Below, in pieces: positions 9,294 through 17,077 of a DNA stretch of 64,000 nt; position 1 is the stretch's first letter; every line of letters begins with the position of its first letter. The position numbers and the translations under genes are program-made. The notes under the pieces were generated by a model. The model saw only the letters and a list, made by a program, of their open reading frames with translations. It made no database searches and had not been told where the DNA came from. The stretch is from Dissulfurispira thermophila (GTDB lineage: Bacteria > Nitrospirota > Thermodesulfovibrionia > Thermodesulfovibrionales > Dissulfurispiraceae): contig NZ_AP022873.1 in NCBI RefSeq assembly GCF_014701235.1, positions 1,116,001 through 1,180,000 of the forward strand. Reading direction: 5' to 3'.

Positions 9294-10306
9294 TGCTGCA
9301 GGGCAAAATAATCGACACTATATCGAACACATCAGATGCGATTGTTATAGACCAATCGAGGTGTTTGAGGATGCGTTTTAACAGAAGCGATTGCAGCGAG
9401 TGTATTGAACATTGCAGGTTTAATGCTGTCAGAATAGATGAAGGTGTTGACATCAAAAGGAATATATGTTCGGAATGCATGTTATGCGTATCTGTATGCC
9501 CTTCAGGGTGCTTTAATGTAAAGGCTATGGATTTTTACTCTATAATTTCAAGATTAAAAAAACTCTCTAATTCTGTTCCGGCCCCCGTACTCGGCTGTAA
9601 TGCAAGGGCGGATATAAAAGCACATGAAAAGACCGCCTGTCTCGGTTTTCTCTCAGAAGAACATATAATTGCCCTTTCGGTTTTTCTGGAGGAAAAACTT
9701 CAGGTCAACCTTACAGGATGCGCTGATTGCAGAAATGGATTTATTGCAGATAACCTGAAAAAAAGAATGGAAAGTATTGCCGAAAAGACCTCTTTGAATA
9801 TATTTGAAAAGATAAGTCTTGTGAAGGACAGATCAGAGTTGTGTTATCAGGACATTTTATTGGACCGACGGGGATTTTTTAAGGCTATTAAAAACCTTAC
9901 TTTTTTACAAGCGGTTAACTTACTTGAAAGCAGCGCTACGGCTGATAATACTCGGTCATATTCCACTAAGAGGGTTACTGTTAGAAGGGACCTGTTGAAC
10001 AGGGTGATCGGGAATTTACCTGAATGGAATTATACCGGAGTGATAGATGCTTATTACTATAATCTTCGTATTGATGAAGGCTGTGATAACTGCTTTGCCT
10101 GCGTAGGGATGTGTCCCACAGGGGCATTGAAAATCGGCACTAAAGAAGCAGGGCCGGAGCTGACTTTTAACAGTTCCCTGTGCAGCGGATGCGGATTGTG
10201 CGAGGGTTTTTGCATGAATAATGCAATCTTAATTGAAAGGGGTTTTAGAGGACATAATCCATTTGAATTTAGCAGTGTAAAAAACGGATTGCTTTGTAAT
10301 ACTTAG
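9293..10306 (+). CDS. Multi-cluster ferredoxin-like protein of the arr operon
   Basis: 337 residues, no signal peptide seen. Cys-rich groups: CSECIEHC (about 34-41), CSECMLCVSVCPSGC (about 59-73), a middle domain with single Cys pairs (CNAR, CLGF, CADC), then CDNCFACVGMCP and CSGCGLCEGFC near the C-terminus. At least three or four [4Fe-4S] clusters are likely. It overlaps arrD by one base, so it belongs to the arr operon. It is not a usual arr gene; it could supply electrons for maturation or link ArrAB to a cytoplasmic donor, but that is inference. The middle domain is not recognised. Confidence 0.75.
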   Translation: MLQGKIIDTISNTSDAIVIDQSRCLRMRFNRSDCSECIEHCRFNAVRIDEGVDIKRNICSECMLCVSVCPSGCFNVKAMDFYSIISRLKKLSNSVPAPVLGCNARADIKAHEKTACLGFLSEEHIIALSVFLEEKLQVNLTGCADCRNGFIADNLKKRMESIAEKTSLNIFEKISLVKDRSELCYQDILLDRRGFFKAIKNLTFLQAVNLLESSATADNTRSYSTKRVTVRRDLLNRVIGNLPEWNYTGVIDAYYYNLRIDEGCDNCFACVGMCPTGALKIGTKEAGPELTFNSSLCSGCGLCEGFCMNNAILIERGFRGHNPFEFSSVKNGLLCNT

Positions 10307-10315
10307 CTCTCCCAC

Positions 10316-10354
10316 GTGGATGGAGCCACCCCCTGTCCCCCGTGCTCCATCCAC
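10316..10354 (+). terminator. Terminator-like hairpin after the arr operon
   Basis: Eleven-base perfect arms, GTGGATGGAGC (10316-10326) and GCTCCATCCAC (10344-10354), enclose a C-rich 17-base loop and are followed by the AT-rich ATATTTATT. It lies 10 bases after the ferredoxin gene stop. Confidence 0.6.
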
Positions 10355-10421
10355 ATATTTATTGACAACTGAATAAAATTAATATTAAAGAGGATGTTCA
10401 ATAACAAGTAAGGTTTTAAGT

Positions 10422-10500
10422 GGTCATTCTGAAGGAGTGAAGTGACTGAAGAATCTCAAGCGGGACTACGAGATTCTTTGCTTCGGCTCAGAATGACAAA
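10422..10500. repeat. Dispersed imperfect palindromic repeat, copy 1
   Basis: Reads GGTCATTCTGAAGGAGTGAA at the left and CTTCGGCTCAGAATGACAAA at the right, with GAATCTC and GAGATTC inside. Same family as the better conserved copies at 29518-29607 and 52412-52502. This type of element is widespread in environmental bacteria and is a well-known source of spurious 'HSERSEES' peptides. Confidence 0.7.
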
Positions 10501-10651
10501 GAGTGAATGGGTGAATGGATGACAGGTTGTGGTAGGTGTAAAATTAGTAGTATATTTGCGATGTCTTGATTTTCAAGGCTTAGCGAGTTGTTGAACAGGC
10601 TCATATTAAATTTACAACCGAATTGGTTATTATTAAAAATAGATACAGGGG

Positions 10652-11011
10652 GTGAAGGAAATAAAGATACTCATAATAGACGACGAGCCAATTATAACAT
10701 ACTCGCTGCAGCGATACCTTTCCGATAAGGGATATGATGTAACTGCTGTTACCGAAGGCAATAAGGCATTGTCTTTATTAGATACTGAAGATTTTGATAT
10801 TTTGCTTACTGATTTAAAAATGCAGCCTGTAAGTGGACTTGAGATTATCAGTAACCTAAAGAAAAAGAATTTTAAAGGCAGGATAATCATAATGACAGCA
10901 TTTTGCAGAGAACATGCTGATGAGATTGAAAATTTAAAGGTTGATGCTATTTTAGAAAAGCCTTTTGAACTTCAATACCTGCTCGATAAAATTAAGGAAC
11001 TATCAAAATGA
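10652..11011 (+). CDS. Stand-alone response-regulator receiver protein
   Basis: 119 residues, a single CheY-like receiver domain: acidic pair Asp10/Asp11, phospho-acceptor Asp54 in LLTDLKM, Thr in MTAF and Lys in EKPFE. There is no output domain. It starts with GTG behind GGGG, and its stop overlaps the next gene's ATG by 4 bases (ATGA). Phosphorelay partner unknown; the kinase at 3483 lacks a cognate regulator. The neighbouring FmdE-like protein suggests it was recruited to the molybdoenzyme locus. Confidence 0.88.
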   Translation: MKEIKILIIDDEPIITYSLQRYLSDKGYDVTAVTEGNKALSLLDTEDFDILLTDLKMQPVSGLEIISNLKKKNFKGRIIIMTAFCREHADEIENLKVDAILEKPFELQYLLDKIKELSK

Positions 11012-11619
11012 ATACAGTGGGATTTGATTTTGAAAATCTTCTTGATGAATCAGTAAAGATACACGGACATCTCTGCCCCGGTCAGGTTCTTGGGGTGAAG
11101 ATGTCAATGCTTGGACTCAGAGAAATAGGTATTGACGAACCAAAAGGCAAGGACAGAAAAAACCTAATTGTCTTTGTTGAAATGGATAGATGTGCTACTG
11201 ATGCAGTGCAATCAGTCACAGGCTGCAGTCTCGGTCACAGGACAATGAAATTCATGGACTATGGCAAGATGGCTGCTACATTTGTGAATCTCAAGACAGG
11301 CAAGGCTATAAGGGTAATAGCAAAAGAAGAAGCAAGGGATAAGGCAAAAGAGCACTTCCCACAGATTGAGGATAAATATAAAGCGCAGTTAGAGGCATAC
11401 AAGGTAATGCCAGACGATGAGCTTTTTGACATAATGAATGTTAAAGTGGCAATAAGGCCTGAGGATATGCCCGGCAGACCGTTAAAGAGGGTTAAATGCG
11501 ATGTCTGTGGCGAATTCGTACAGGATATGAGAGATGTCTTGAAGGATGGCAAGACTTTATGCAAACCGTGTGCTTTTGGAGGATATTATATAATTGAAGA
11601 CAAGCCTCATGGTGAATAA
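11008..11619 (+). CDS. FmdE-family protein with C-terminal zinc ribbon
   Basis: 203 residues. The N-terminal FmdE domain shows HGHLCPGQVLGVKM (about residues 13-26) and a conserved DRCATDAVQSVTGCSLG segment (about 55-71). The C-terminus has CDVC and CKPC (about 167-190), a treble-clef type metal site. FmdE domains are found beside formylmethanofuran dehydrogenase and other molybdoenzyme genes; the activity is not established. Here it sits between the arr operon and a MoeA-like gene, so a role in Mo cofactor handling is plausible. Overlaps the receiver gene by 4 bases. Confidence 0.82.
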   Translation: MNTVGFDFENLLDESVKIHGHLCPGQVLGVKMSMLGLREIGIDEPKGKDRKNLIVFVEMDRCATDAVQSVTGCSLGHRTMKFMDYGKMAATFVNLKTGKAIRVIAKEEARDKAKEHFPQIEDKYKAQLEAYKVMPDDELFDIMNVKVAIRPEDMPGRPLKRVKCDVCGEFVQDMRDVLKDGKTLCKPCAFGGYYIIEDKPHGE

Positions 11620-11908
11620 CAATATAGTTCCATTGAATGATTTTATGCAAGATTATGTTGCAAACATTTTATGGGCAATAGTAAAATCATTTGATGTTTC
11701 TTGCAGTAATGTGACAATATGTGCAGATGCTGATGAATTTCATATTTATACGGATAAAGGTGAAATAGATATCTCAAAAAAAGATTTTGCAAGGCAATTG
11801 ATAGAAAGTACGGTTAAAGGCATGCTGTCTCCATTAAAAGGAATATTCTGGTTTCAAAAGATTACTATTACTGCAAAAATAGAGCAAAAAATAACAGTAC
11901 AAGGATAG
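11609..11908 (+). CDS. Small conserved-context protein of unknown function
   Basis: 99 residues starting at the ATG that overlaps the fmdE-like stop by 11 bases; a TTG at 11594 is an alternative. Mixed alpha/beta composition, no Cys motif, no signal peptide. A C-terminal part rich in I, T and K (ITITAKIEQKITVQG) predicts beta strands. It lies between the FmdE-like and MoeA-like genes in the same transcription unit. Not recognised. Confidence 0.55.
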   Translation: MVNNNIVPLNDFMQDYVANILWAIVKSFDVSCSNVTICADADEFHIYTDKGEIDISKKDFARQLIESTVKGMLSPLKGIFWFQKITITAKIEQKITVQG

Positions 11909-11919
11909 GAAGGGATTTT

Positions 11920-13098
11920 ATGTGCGATATACAGGATTCTGATATAAAAAATAGAATTGGCGTAAAGACAGTTCCTGTGAAGGAAGCCGTAGGAATGGTG
12001 CTTGCACATGATATTACAGAAATAAGGCAGGATGACTTTAAAGGTAGGGCATTCAAAAAAGGGCACATCGTCAGGGAGGAAGACATAAATCACCTCCAGA
12101 GACTTGGAAAAGAGAACCTTTTTGTCTTAAATATTGCAGATGACGAGATGCATGAAGACGATGCTGCATATGCGCTTGCAAGTGCCTTAATGGGTGAAGG
12201 TGTTGTAATGGAAGGAGAGCCTAAGGAGGGAAAGATAAATATTATTGCCGATAGAAATGGATTGCTAAAGATTAATAGAGAAGCACTTTTTAGGTTTAAC
12301 ATGCTGGGTGATGTAATGTGTGCAACACTTCATAATAATACAGTAGTAAAGAAAGGTCAACTCGTTGCTGGCACAAGGGCGATACCACTGGTGGTTAAAA
12401 AGAGGATTGTTGAAGAGGCTGTAGCAGTCTGTAAAGTTCAAAACCCTTCAGCCTTCAGCCTTCAGCCTTCAGCCTCTTCAGGTGTTATTGAGGTGAAGGA
12501 ATTAAGGAGACCAAAGGTGGGAATAGTTATCACAGGCAATGAGGTCTATTATGGGAGGATAAAGGATGCCTTTGCACCTATAATCTCTAAAAAGATTGAA
12601 GAATTTGATGGAGAAATTGTGGGCATATATTATGCACCTGATGATGTTGATTTTATTGAGGCGAGATTAAAGGAATTGCTTGAGGCAGGTGCAGATTTAC
12701 TCATTACAACAGGAGGCATGTCTGTTGACCCTGATGATGTTACGAGATTTGCCATAAGAAAACTCGGTGCAACTGACATCACCTACGGCTCATCAGTTTT
12801 GCCTGGCGCAATGTTTCTGATTGCCTACATTAGTGCGACAGAGCGCCCTTCGACAAGCTCAGGACATGACAGTGCAACAGCCCCTTCACCCCTTCACCCC
12901 TTCACCCCTTCACCGATTCCAATTCTCGGCATCCCTGCCTGCGGCATGTATCACAAGACAACCATATTTGATTTAATATTCCCGAGGGTGCTTGCAGGAG
13001 AAAAAATAGGCAGAGAGGAGCTTGCTGAACTTGGTTATGGAGGACTTTGCCTTAATTGTAAGGAATGCAGATACCCTGTGTGCCCATTTGGAAAATAG
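11920..13098 (+). CDS. MoeA/MoCF-type molybdopterin-binding protein with Cys-rich tail
   Basis: 392 residues. Residues about 10-60 resemble the MoeA N-terminal region (VPVKEAVGMVLAHDI). Residues about 190-345 are a MoCF-biosynthesis domain with VGIVITGNEV and LLITTGGMSVDPDD, the molybdopterin-binding signature. The end carries CLNCKECRYPVCPFG, a possible metal site not found in ordinary MoeA. Two in-frame low-complexity inserts are present: four 7-base TTCAGCC units at 12447-12474, and CCTTCGACAAGCTCAGG plus four 8-base CCCCTTCA units at 12845-12912. Probably inserts Mo into molybdopterin or binds Mo cofactor for ArrA; a divergent paralogue rather than the housekeeping MoeA. Confidence 0.8.
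   Translation: MCDIQDSDIKNRIGVKTVPVKEAVGMVLAHDITEIRQDDFKGRAFKKGHIVREEDINHLQRLGKENLFVLNIADDEMHEDDAAYALASALMGEGVVMEGEPKEGKINIIADRNGLLKINREALFRFNMLGDVMCATLHNNTVVKKGQLVAGTRAIPLVVKKRIVEEAVAVCKVQNPSAFSLQPSASSGVIEVKELRRPKVGIVITGNEVYYGRIKDAFAPIISKKIEEFDGEIVGIYYAPDDVDFIEARLKELLEAGADLLITTGGMSVDPDDVTRFAIRKLGATDITYGSSVLPGAMFLIAYISATERPSTSSGHDSATAPSPLHPFTPSPIPILGIPACGMYHKTTIFDLIFPRVLAGEKIGREELAELGYGGLCLNCKECRYPVCPFGK
12447..12474. repeat. In-frame tandem repeat, four units of TTCAGCC
   Basis: Exact 7-base units inside the MoeA-like gene, translating to SAFSLQPSA-like sequence between the two folded parts of the protein. Similar strings occur as intergenic repeats in other bacteria. The reading frame is kept. 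Confidence 0.85.
12881..12912. repeat. In-frame tandem repeat, four units of CCCCTTCA
   Basis: Exact 8-base units in the MoeA-like gene, preceded at 12847-12863 by CCTTCGACAAGCTCAGG, a string common in intergenic repeats. It translates to a Ser/Pro/Thr-rich loop inserted in the MoCF domain between ITYGSSVLPGAM and ILGIPACG, without breaking the frame. Confidence 0.85.
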
Positions 13099-13123
13099 CA
13101 AGGTAAAAATGTATCATATATAG

Positions 13124-14038
13124 ATGACCTATCTGAAAGTTTTTTTATTTATCGTTATTATCCTGTCTTTTGGTTGTAGAGAAAAGGAGATACCTAAAAA
13201 AGTAAGCCTTACTAAACGCACTGTTGCAAAAGAAAATCACATTAAATCATCTGATACAGGGGCATTGAAATTTGGCTTTGACTTGAGACTTGGTCCACGG
13301 GAAGATGTAAAGATATATCTCCCTTTTATGCGCTATCTTGAGCAGAATACAGGGAACAGATTTTCTCTCAGATTCACAGAAAAATACGAAGATACTGTGG
13401 AGAATTTAGGCAAGGGGATCACCCACTTTGCAGCATTAGGTCCTGTAAATTGCATCATAGCCAACAAAAAATATGGCACAGGCTGTCTTGTAATGGGGCT
13501 TAATTCAGAAGGCAGACCTGAATATCGTGCTGTTGTCTTCACAAGAATAGACAGTCCTGTGAAGAGTCTTGGTGATCTGAAGGGCAAGACCTTTGCATTT
13601 GGTGATAAATACTCCACGCAGGGGCATATCATCCCCCGTAAGATGCTTGAAGATGCTGGAATAAGATTAAATGACCTGAAGGGTTATGTATTTACAGGTT
13701 CCCACGCAAATACAGCAAGGGCTGTTTTAAATGGTGAATATGATGCTGGTGGCATTCAGGATAACCTTGCAAAGAGATTGCTGTCAGAGGGAAAGATAAA
13801 GATACTTGCTACATCAAAACCATATCCGAGCAGCCTTATCTGTTACAACAAAAATGTTGACCCAATCATTCTTAAGGCTGTTAAGGCAGCACTCCTTTCA
13901 TTCGACCCGAAGAAAAAAAATGCCGACAGACTCGTAGATTGGGATAAGACAGAAATGCCTAATGGATTTACCACATATAGAGAATCCTCTATGCGCGAGA
14001 TAAAAGACCTTGCGCTCAGATATGACCTGCTCAGATGA
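13124..14038 (+). CDS. PhnD-like periplasmic binding lipoprotein, probable arsenic-sensing partner of the kinase
   Basis: 304 residues. The signal ends in a lipobox LSFGC with lipid-anchor Cys18. The mature part is a phosphate/phosphonate (PhnD-type) binding fold with LGPREDVKIYLPFMRYLE, a LGDLKGKTFAFGD motif and ARAVLNGEYDAGGI. Cys110 and Cys121 lie close together in the mature protein. The stop overlaps the kinase ATG (ATGA). PhnD-like AioX binds arsenite and works with kinase AioS and sigma-54 activator AioR; the same three-gene arrangement follows the arr genes here. A role in sensing arsenate or arsenite is inferred from this context. Confidence 0.8.
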   Translation: MTYLKVFLFIVIILSFGCREKEIPKKVSLTKRTVAKENHIKSSDTGALKFGFDLRLGPREDVKIYLPFMRYLEQNTGNRFSLRFTEKYEDTVENLGKGITHFAALGPVNCIIANKKYGTGCLVMGLNSEGRPEYRAVVFTRIDSPVKSLGDLKGKTFAFGDKYSTQGHIIPRKMLEDAGIRLNDLKGYVFTGSHANTARAVLNGEYDAGGIQDNLAKRLLSEGKIKILATSKPYPSSLICYNKNVDPIILKAVKAALLSFDPKKKNADRLVDWDKTEMPNGFTTYRESSMREIKDLALRYDLLR

Positions 14039-15423
14039 AACTCTGGTTTAAGATAGTCCTTCTTAATGTGCTTATTGTTATAAGTTTGGGCATGCTGATA
14101 GGCATCGCAGTGAGAGGTGCTGTTTCAGATGCTATGAGGGCTGAATTATCAAGAGAAGGTGAGTCCATTGCAAAGAATCTCTCAAACAGGATTGCTGATT
14201 ATATCCTGATAGATGATGTTTATAAAGTAGAGGAGGCGATTGAGGATGTAGTCAAGACAGAGAAAGATATTGAATACATATTTGTCACAAACAAAGATGG
14301 GTATCTTTTTGCACATACATTTAAAAATGGCCATCCCTCTGATATCTTAAACTGGAATCCCCTGATGAATAAACAAATATCCATGCAATTGCTTGATACA
14401 GAGGTTGGTTTTATAAGGGATGTTGGAATAAGGATATTTGAAGGGATGAGGCCTGAACTCCATATTGGAATAAAAGAAGAGAGGATTGCCCAGACATTAG
14501 GCAGGATTAGAAACCTTGTCATACTGCTGACTGCTGTGGTTATGTTCATTGGTTCTGTGCTTTCATGTTTTATGAGCAGACTCATAACAAAGCCTCTTAA
14601 CAGGCTTGTTGAATTTACGCATGACTTATCAAAGGGAGATTTTGGTAAGAGCATAGAGATAAGGTCTAAAGATGAGGTTGGAGAACTCTCTACGACATTC
14701 AACATACTTTCACAGGAGCTTGATGCATACAGAAAGAAGATGGAGGAATCTTACAAGCAGATGCTCAGGACAGAGAAACTTACTGCACTTGGAAGGCTCT
14801 CTGCAGGGCTTGCCCATGAGATAAGAAATCCGCTGACCTCCATAAAGGTGTTGTTTCAGACATTCAGGGATAACCCTTCTCTCACAAAAGAGGATATGGA
14901 GGTTGTGCTTTCAGCAGCAGAGCAGATGGATGACCTTTTGACGAGGTTTCTCAGGTTTGCAAGGAGTGATGAGTTCAGTCTGTCAGATGTCTATATTAAT
15001 TCCATAATAAAACACATCATCAAGCTCACAGAGTTTCAGATAAAGGAAAGGTCTATTGATCTATCCATCAAACTATCTAAGATACCACCCATAAAGGCTG
15101 ACAGGGCAATGCTCCAACAGGCGATTCTAAATCTTGTGCTTAATGCAATAGAGGCAATGCCGGATGGAGGCACACTCAGCATATCGAGTAAGATAGAAAA
15201 TGGCAACGCTGCCATCAACATTGCAGATACTGGCAAAGGCATACCCGAAGGAATAAGAGATAAAATCTTTGATCCCTTTTTCACAACAAAGGCAGATGGC
15301 ACAGGGCTTGGCCTTTCTATAGTGTATAATATTGTAAATCTCCACAATGGAGATATTAATTTTGAGAGTAATGGAGAAGGGACCGTCTTTACTCTAAAGG
15401 TACCTATAAAAACCCATGAATAA
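14035..15423 (+). CDS. Sensor histidine kinase of the binding-protein/kinase/regulator trio
   Basis: 462 residues. Membrane helix at about 7-27, periplasmic domain of about 130 residues, second helix at about 160-180, HAMP with PLNRLVEFTHDLSKGD, HisKA with His261 in HEIRNPLT, and HATPase_c with NLVLNAIEAMPDGG, DTGKG and GTGLGLS. It overlaps the binding-protein gene by 4 bases and the regulator gene by 8, so the three are one operon. By analogy with AioS it probably receives its signal from the ligand-loaded lipoprotein at the membrane surface. Confidence 0.9.
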   Translation: MKLWFKIVLLNVLIVISLGMLIGIAVRGAVSDAMRAELSREGESIAKNLSNRIADYILIDDVYKVEEAIEDVVKTEKDIEYIFVTNKDGYLFAHTFKNGHPSDILNWNPLMNKQISMQLLDTEVGFIRDVGIRIFEGMRPELHIGIKEERIAQTLGRIRNLVILLTAVVMFIGSVLSCFMSRLITKPLNRLVEFTHDLSKGDFGKSIEIRSKDEVGELSTTFNILSQELDAYRKKMEESYKQMLRTEKLTALGRLSAGLAHEIRNPLTSIKVLFQTFRDNPSLTKEDMEVVLSAAEQMDDLLTRFLRFARSDEFSLSDVYINSIIKHIIKLTEFQIKERSIDLSIKLSKIPPIKADRAMLQQAILNLVLNAIEAMPDGGTLSISSKIENGNAAINIADTGKGIPEGIRDKIFDPFFTTKADGTGLGLSIVYNIVNLHNGDINFESNGEGTVFTLKVPIKTHE

Positions 15424-16825
15424 GATACTCGTTGTTGATGACCAAAAAACAGTATGCTACTCCATACAGAGGCTCCTTCAATCAGAAGGATACGATGTTA
15501 TCACCACAACAAGCGGTATAGAGGCCATTAAAATCGTGGAAAACATATCTCCAGAGCTCGTAATAATGGATGTGAGGATGCCAGAGATAGACGGGCTTGA
15601 GGTATTAAAAAAGATAAAGGAGAAATATCCAAAGGTGCAGGTAATAATGATGACAGCCTTTAGCACCACAGAAAAAGCCATACAGGCTATAAAATCAGGC
15701 GCATATGATTATCTCACAAAGCCCTTTGACAATGACGAATTACTTGCACGGGTAAGAGACGCTATTAAAACAAAAAGATTAATAGAAGAGGTTGTTACCT
15801 TTGATGAGGTTAAGGACTATACAGTCGGTGAAAGGATTATAGGTAAAAGCCCTGCAATGCTCGAGATTTATAAACAGATAGGAAGGATAGCACCAACAGA
15901 CACAACTGTTCTTATAAAGGGAGAAAACGGCACTGGAAAAGAACTTGTTGCAAGGGCAATATATCATTACAGCAATAGATCAACAAAACCATTTTTAGCA
16001 ATAAACTGTGCAGCAATTCCAGAACAACTCCTTGAAAGCGAGCTTTTTGGATATGAACGCGGTGCATTTACAGGCGCAGACTTTAAAAGAATAGGGAAAT
16101 TTGAGCAATGCAGCGAAGGCACGATTTTTCTTGATGAAATAGGAGATATGCCTATTGGTCTTCAGGCAAAACTCTTGAGAGTGCTTCAGGACGGGAAATT
16201 CCAGAGGCTCGGCGGCACAGAGACTATCGAGACAAATGTAAGGATAATCGCTGCAACAAATAAAGATATAGAAGACATGGTAAAAAAAGGCACTTTCAGG
16301 GAAGACCTCTATTATCGTATAAATGTAGTTACAATCAATGTGCCACCGTTGAGAGAAAGAAAAGAAGACATCAAAGAACTCATCCATTACTTCATACAAA
16401 AATACAATAAAAAGCTTGGAAAGACAATAAAAGGCATTACAGCAGATGCCCTGAAAAGGCTTGAAGAACATCAATGGCCTGGCAATGTCAGGGAACTTGA
16501 GAATGCTATTCAGAAGGCAATGGTTTTCTGTGGCAGCGAATATCTATCCATGGAATGCTGTGAGGGTCTGCATATGCAGAACTTATTGCGAGGCAGTTGT
16601 GTTTCTTTAGAAAAGGCTATTGAAAATCTCGTTGAACTTGCATTTAAAGATGGCTGTCATGAAAGGTTTCAGGATATGATGAATATGATAGAAAAATCCA
16701 TGGTAAAAAGGGCTATGGAGCTTACAAGGGGAAATCAAGTGCAAGCAGCAAGATTGCTAGGAATATCAAGGAATACATTGAGGAAAAAACTGGGAGAAGG
16801 GCAGGTCGTCTTTCCTCAAAAATAA
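15416..16825 (+). CDS. NtrC-family sigma-54-dependent response regulator
   Basis: 469 residues. Receiver domain with phospho-acceptor Asp52 (MDVRMPE), AAA+ domain with Walker A GENGTGKE, the sigma-54 contact loop GAFTGA at 216-221 and Walker B GTIFLDEI, then a Fis-type helix-turn-helix at the C-terminus (QAARLLGISRNTLRKKL). The translation start overlaps the kinase end. It must activate sigma-54 promoters. Candidates in the window are 4980-4995 before arrA and 22785-22800 before the second molybdoenzyme operon. By position the arr genes are the most likely target, as for AioR. Confidence 0.92.
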   Translation: MNKILVVDDQKTVCYSIQRLLQSEGYDVITTTSGIEAIKIVENISPELVIMDVRMPEIDGLEVLKKIKEKYPKVQVIMMTAFSTTEKAIQAIKSGAYDYLTKPFDNDELLARVRDAIKTKRLIEEVVTFDEVKDYTVGERIIGKSPAMLEIYKQIGRIAPTDTTVLIKGENGTGKELVARAIYHYSNRSTKPFLAINCAAIPEQLLESELFGYERGAFTGADFKRIGKFEQCSEGTIFLDEIGDMPIGLQAKLLRVLQDGKFQRLGGTETIETNVRIIAATNKDIEDMVKKGTFREDLYYRINVVTINVPPLRERKEDIKELIHYFIQKYNKKLGKTIKGITADALKRLEEHQWPGNVRELENAIQKAMVFCGSEYLSMECCEGLHMQNLLRGSCVSLEKAIENLVELAFKDGCHERFQDMMNMIEKSMVKRAMELTRGNQVQAARLLGISRNTLRKKLGEGQVVFPQK

Positions 16826-16848
16826 ATCTACTTGAAACATAAGATGTG

Positions 16849-16917
16849 TTAGACATGATTTTTCCTCCTTTTGAGTTTCTTTTCATAAGCTTCTGAGAGT
16901 TCTTCTGTGGCAACCAT
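16849..16917 (-). CDS. Possible 22-codon peptide ORF
   Basis: Minus strand, starting MVATEELSEAYEKKLKRRKN. An AGGAGG lies 8 bases upstream of its ATG (plus-strand 16926-16931) and a second GGAGG lies near its end. Highly charged, helical. It could be a remnant of a longer gene such as an antitoxin, or a leader peptide. No homologue is recognised. Confidence 0.3.
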   Translation of the reverse strand: MVATEELSEAYEKKLKRRKNHV

Positions 16918-16979
16918 CCTGCAAACCTCCTTTCTTGGATTTTCAATACTAAATCCTTAAGGTTTAATGGATGGTTGCC
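16909..16979. repeat. 11-bp inverted repeat, 49 bases apart
   Basis: GGCAACCATCC at 16909-16919 and GGATGGTTGCC at 16969-16979 are perfect complements, in the 250-base gap between the sigma-54 regulator and the restriction-modification genes. The left arm overlaps the start of the small minus-strand ORF. It could mark an element boundary or form a long hairpin. No transposase is nearby. Confidence 0.5.
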
Positions 16980-17077
16980 TTCTTTGTCAATTATGAGTAA
17001 ACAATACCCTTTCAGGTAGATTATTTTTGAGGAATGCCGATATATTCAAAAATATATTGTTTTCAGTATAATAGTGC

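Larger units (their letters stand above)
10307..10651. other. Intergenic region with terminator and dispersed repeat
   Basis: 345 bases without a convincing gene. It holds the hairpin at 10316-10354, one degenerate copy of the dispersed CATTCTGAG-type repeat at 10422-10500, and further non-coding AT-rich sequence up to the receiver gene. A 16-codon ORF near 10519 (MTGCGRCK...) has no support. Confidence 0.6.

Noticed and set aside
10519-10569. Sixteen-codon ORF MTGCGRCK
   Set aside because: No ribosome site and too short; it borders a degenerate repeat.
12447-12912. Tandem repeats considered as a CRISPR array
   Set aside because: Units of 7 and 8 bases with no spacers, inside a coding gene; no cas genes in the window.
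16722-16946. Minus-strand 74-codon ORF antisense to the end of the sigma-54 regulator
   Set aside because: Most of it overlaps the helix-turn-helix coding region; only the short ORF 16849-16917 has a plausible ribosome site.
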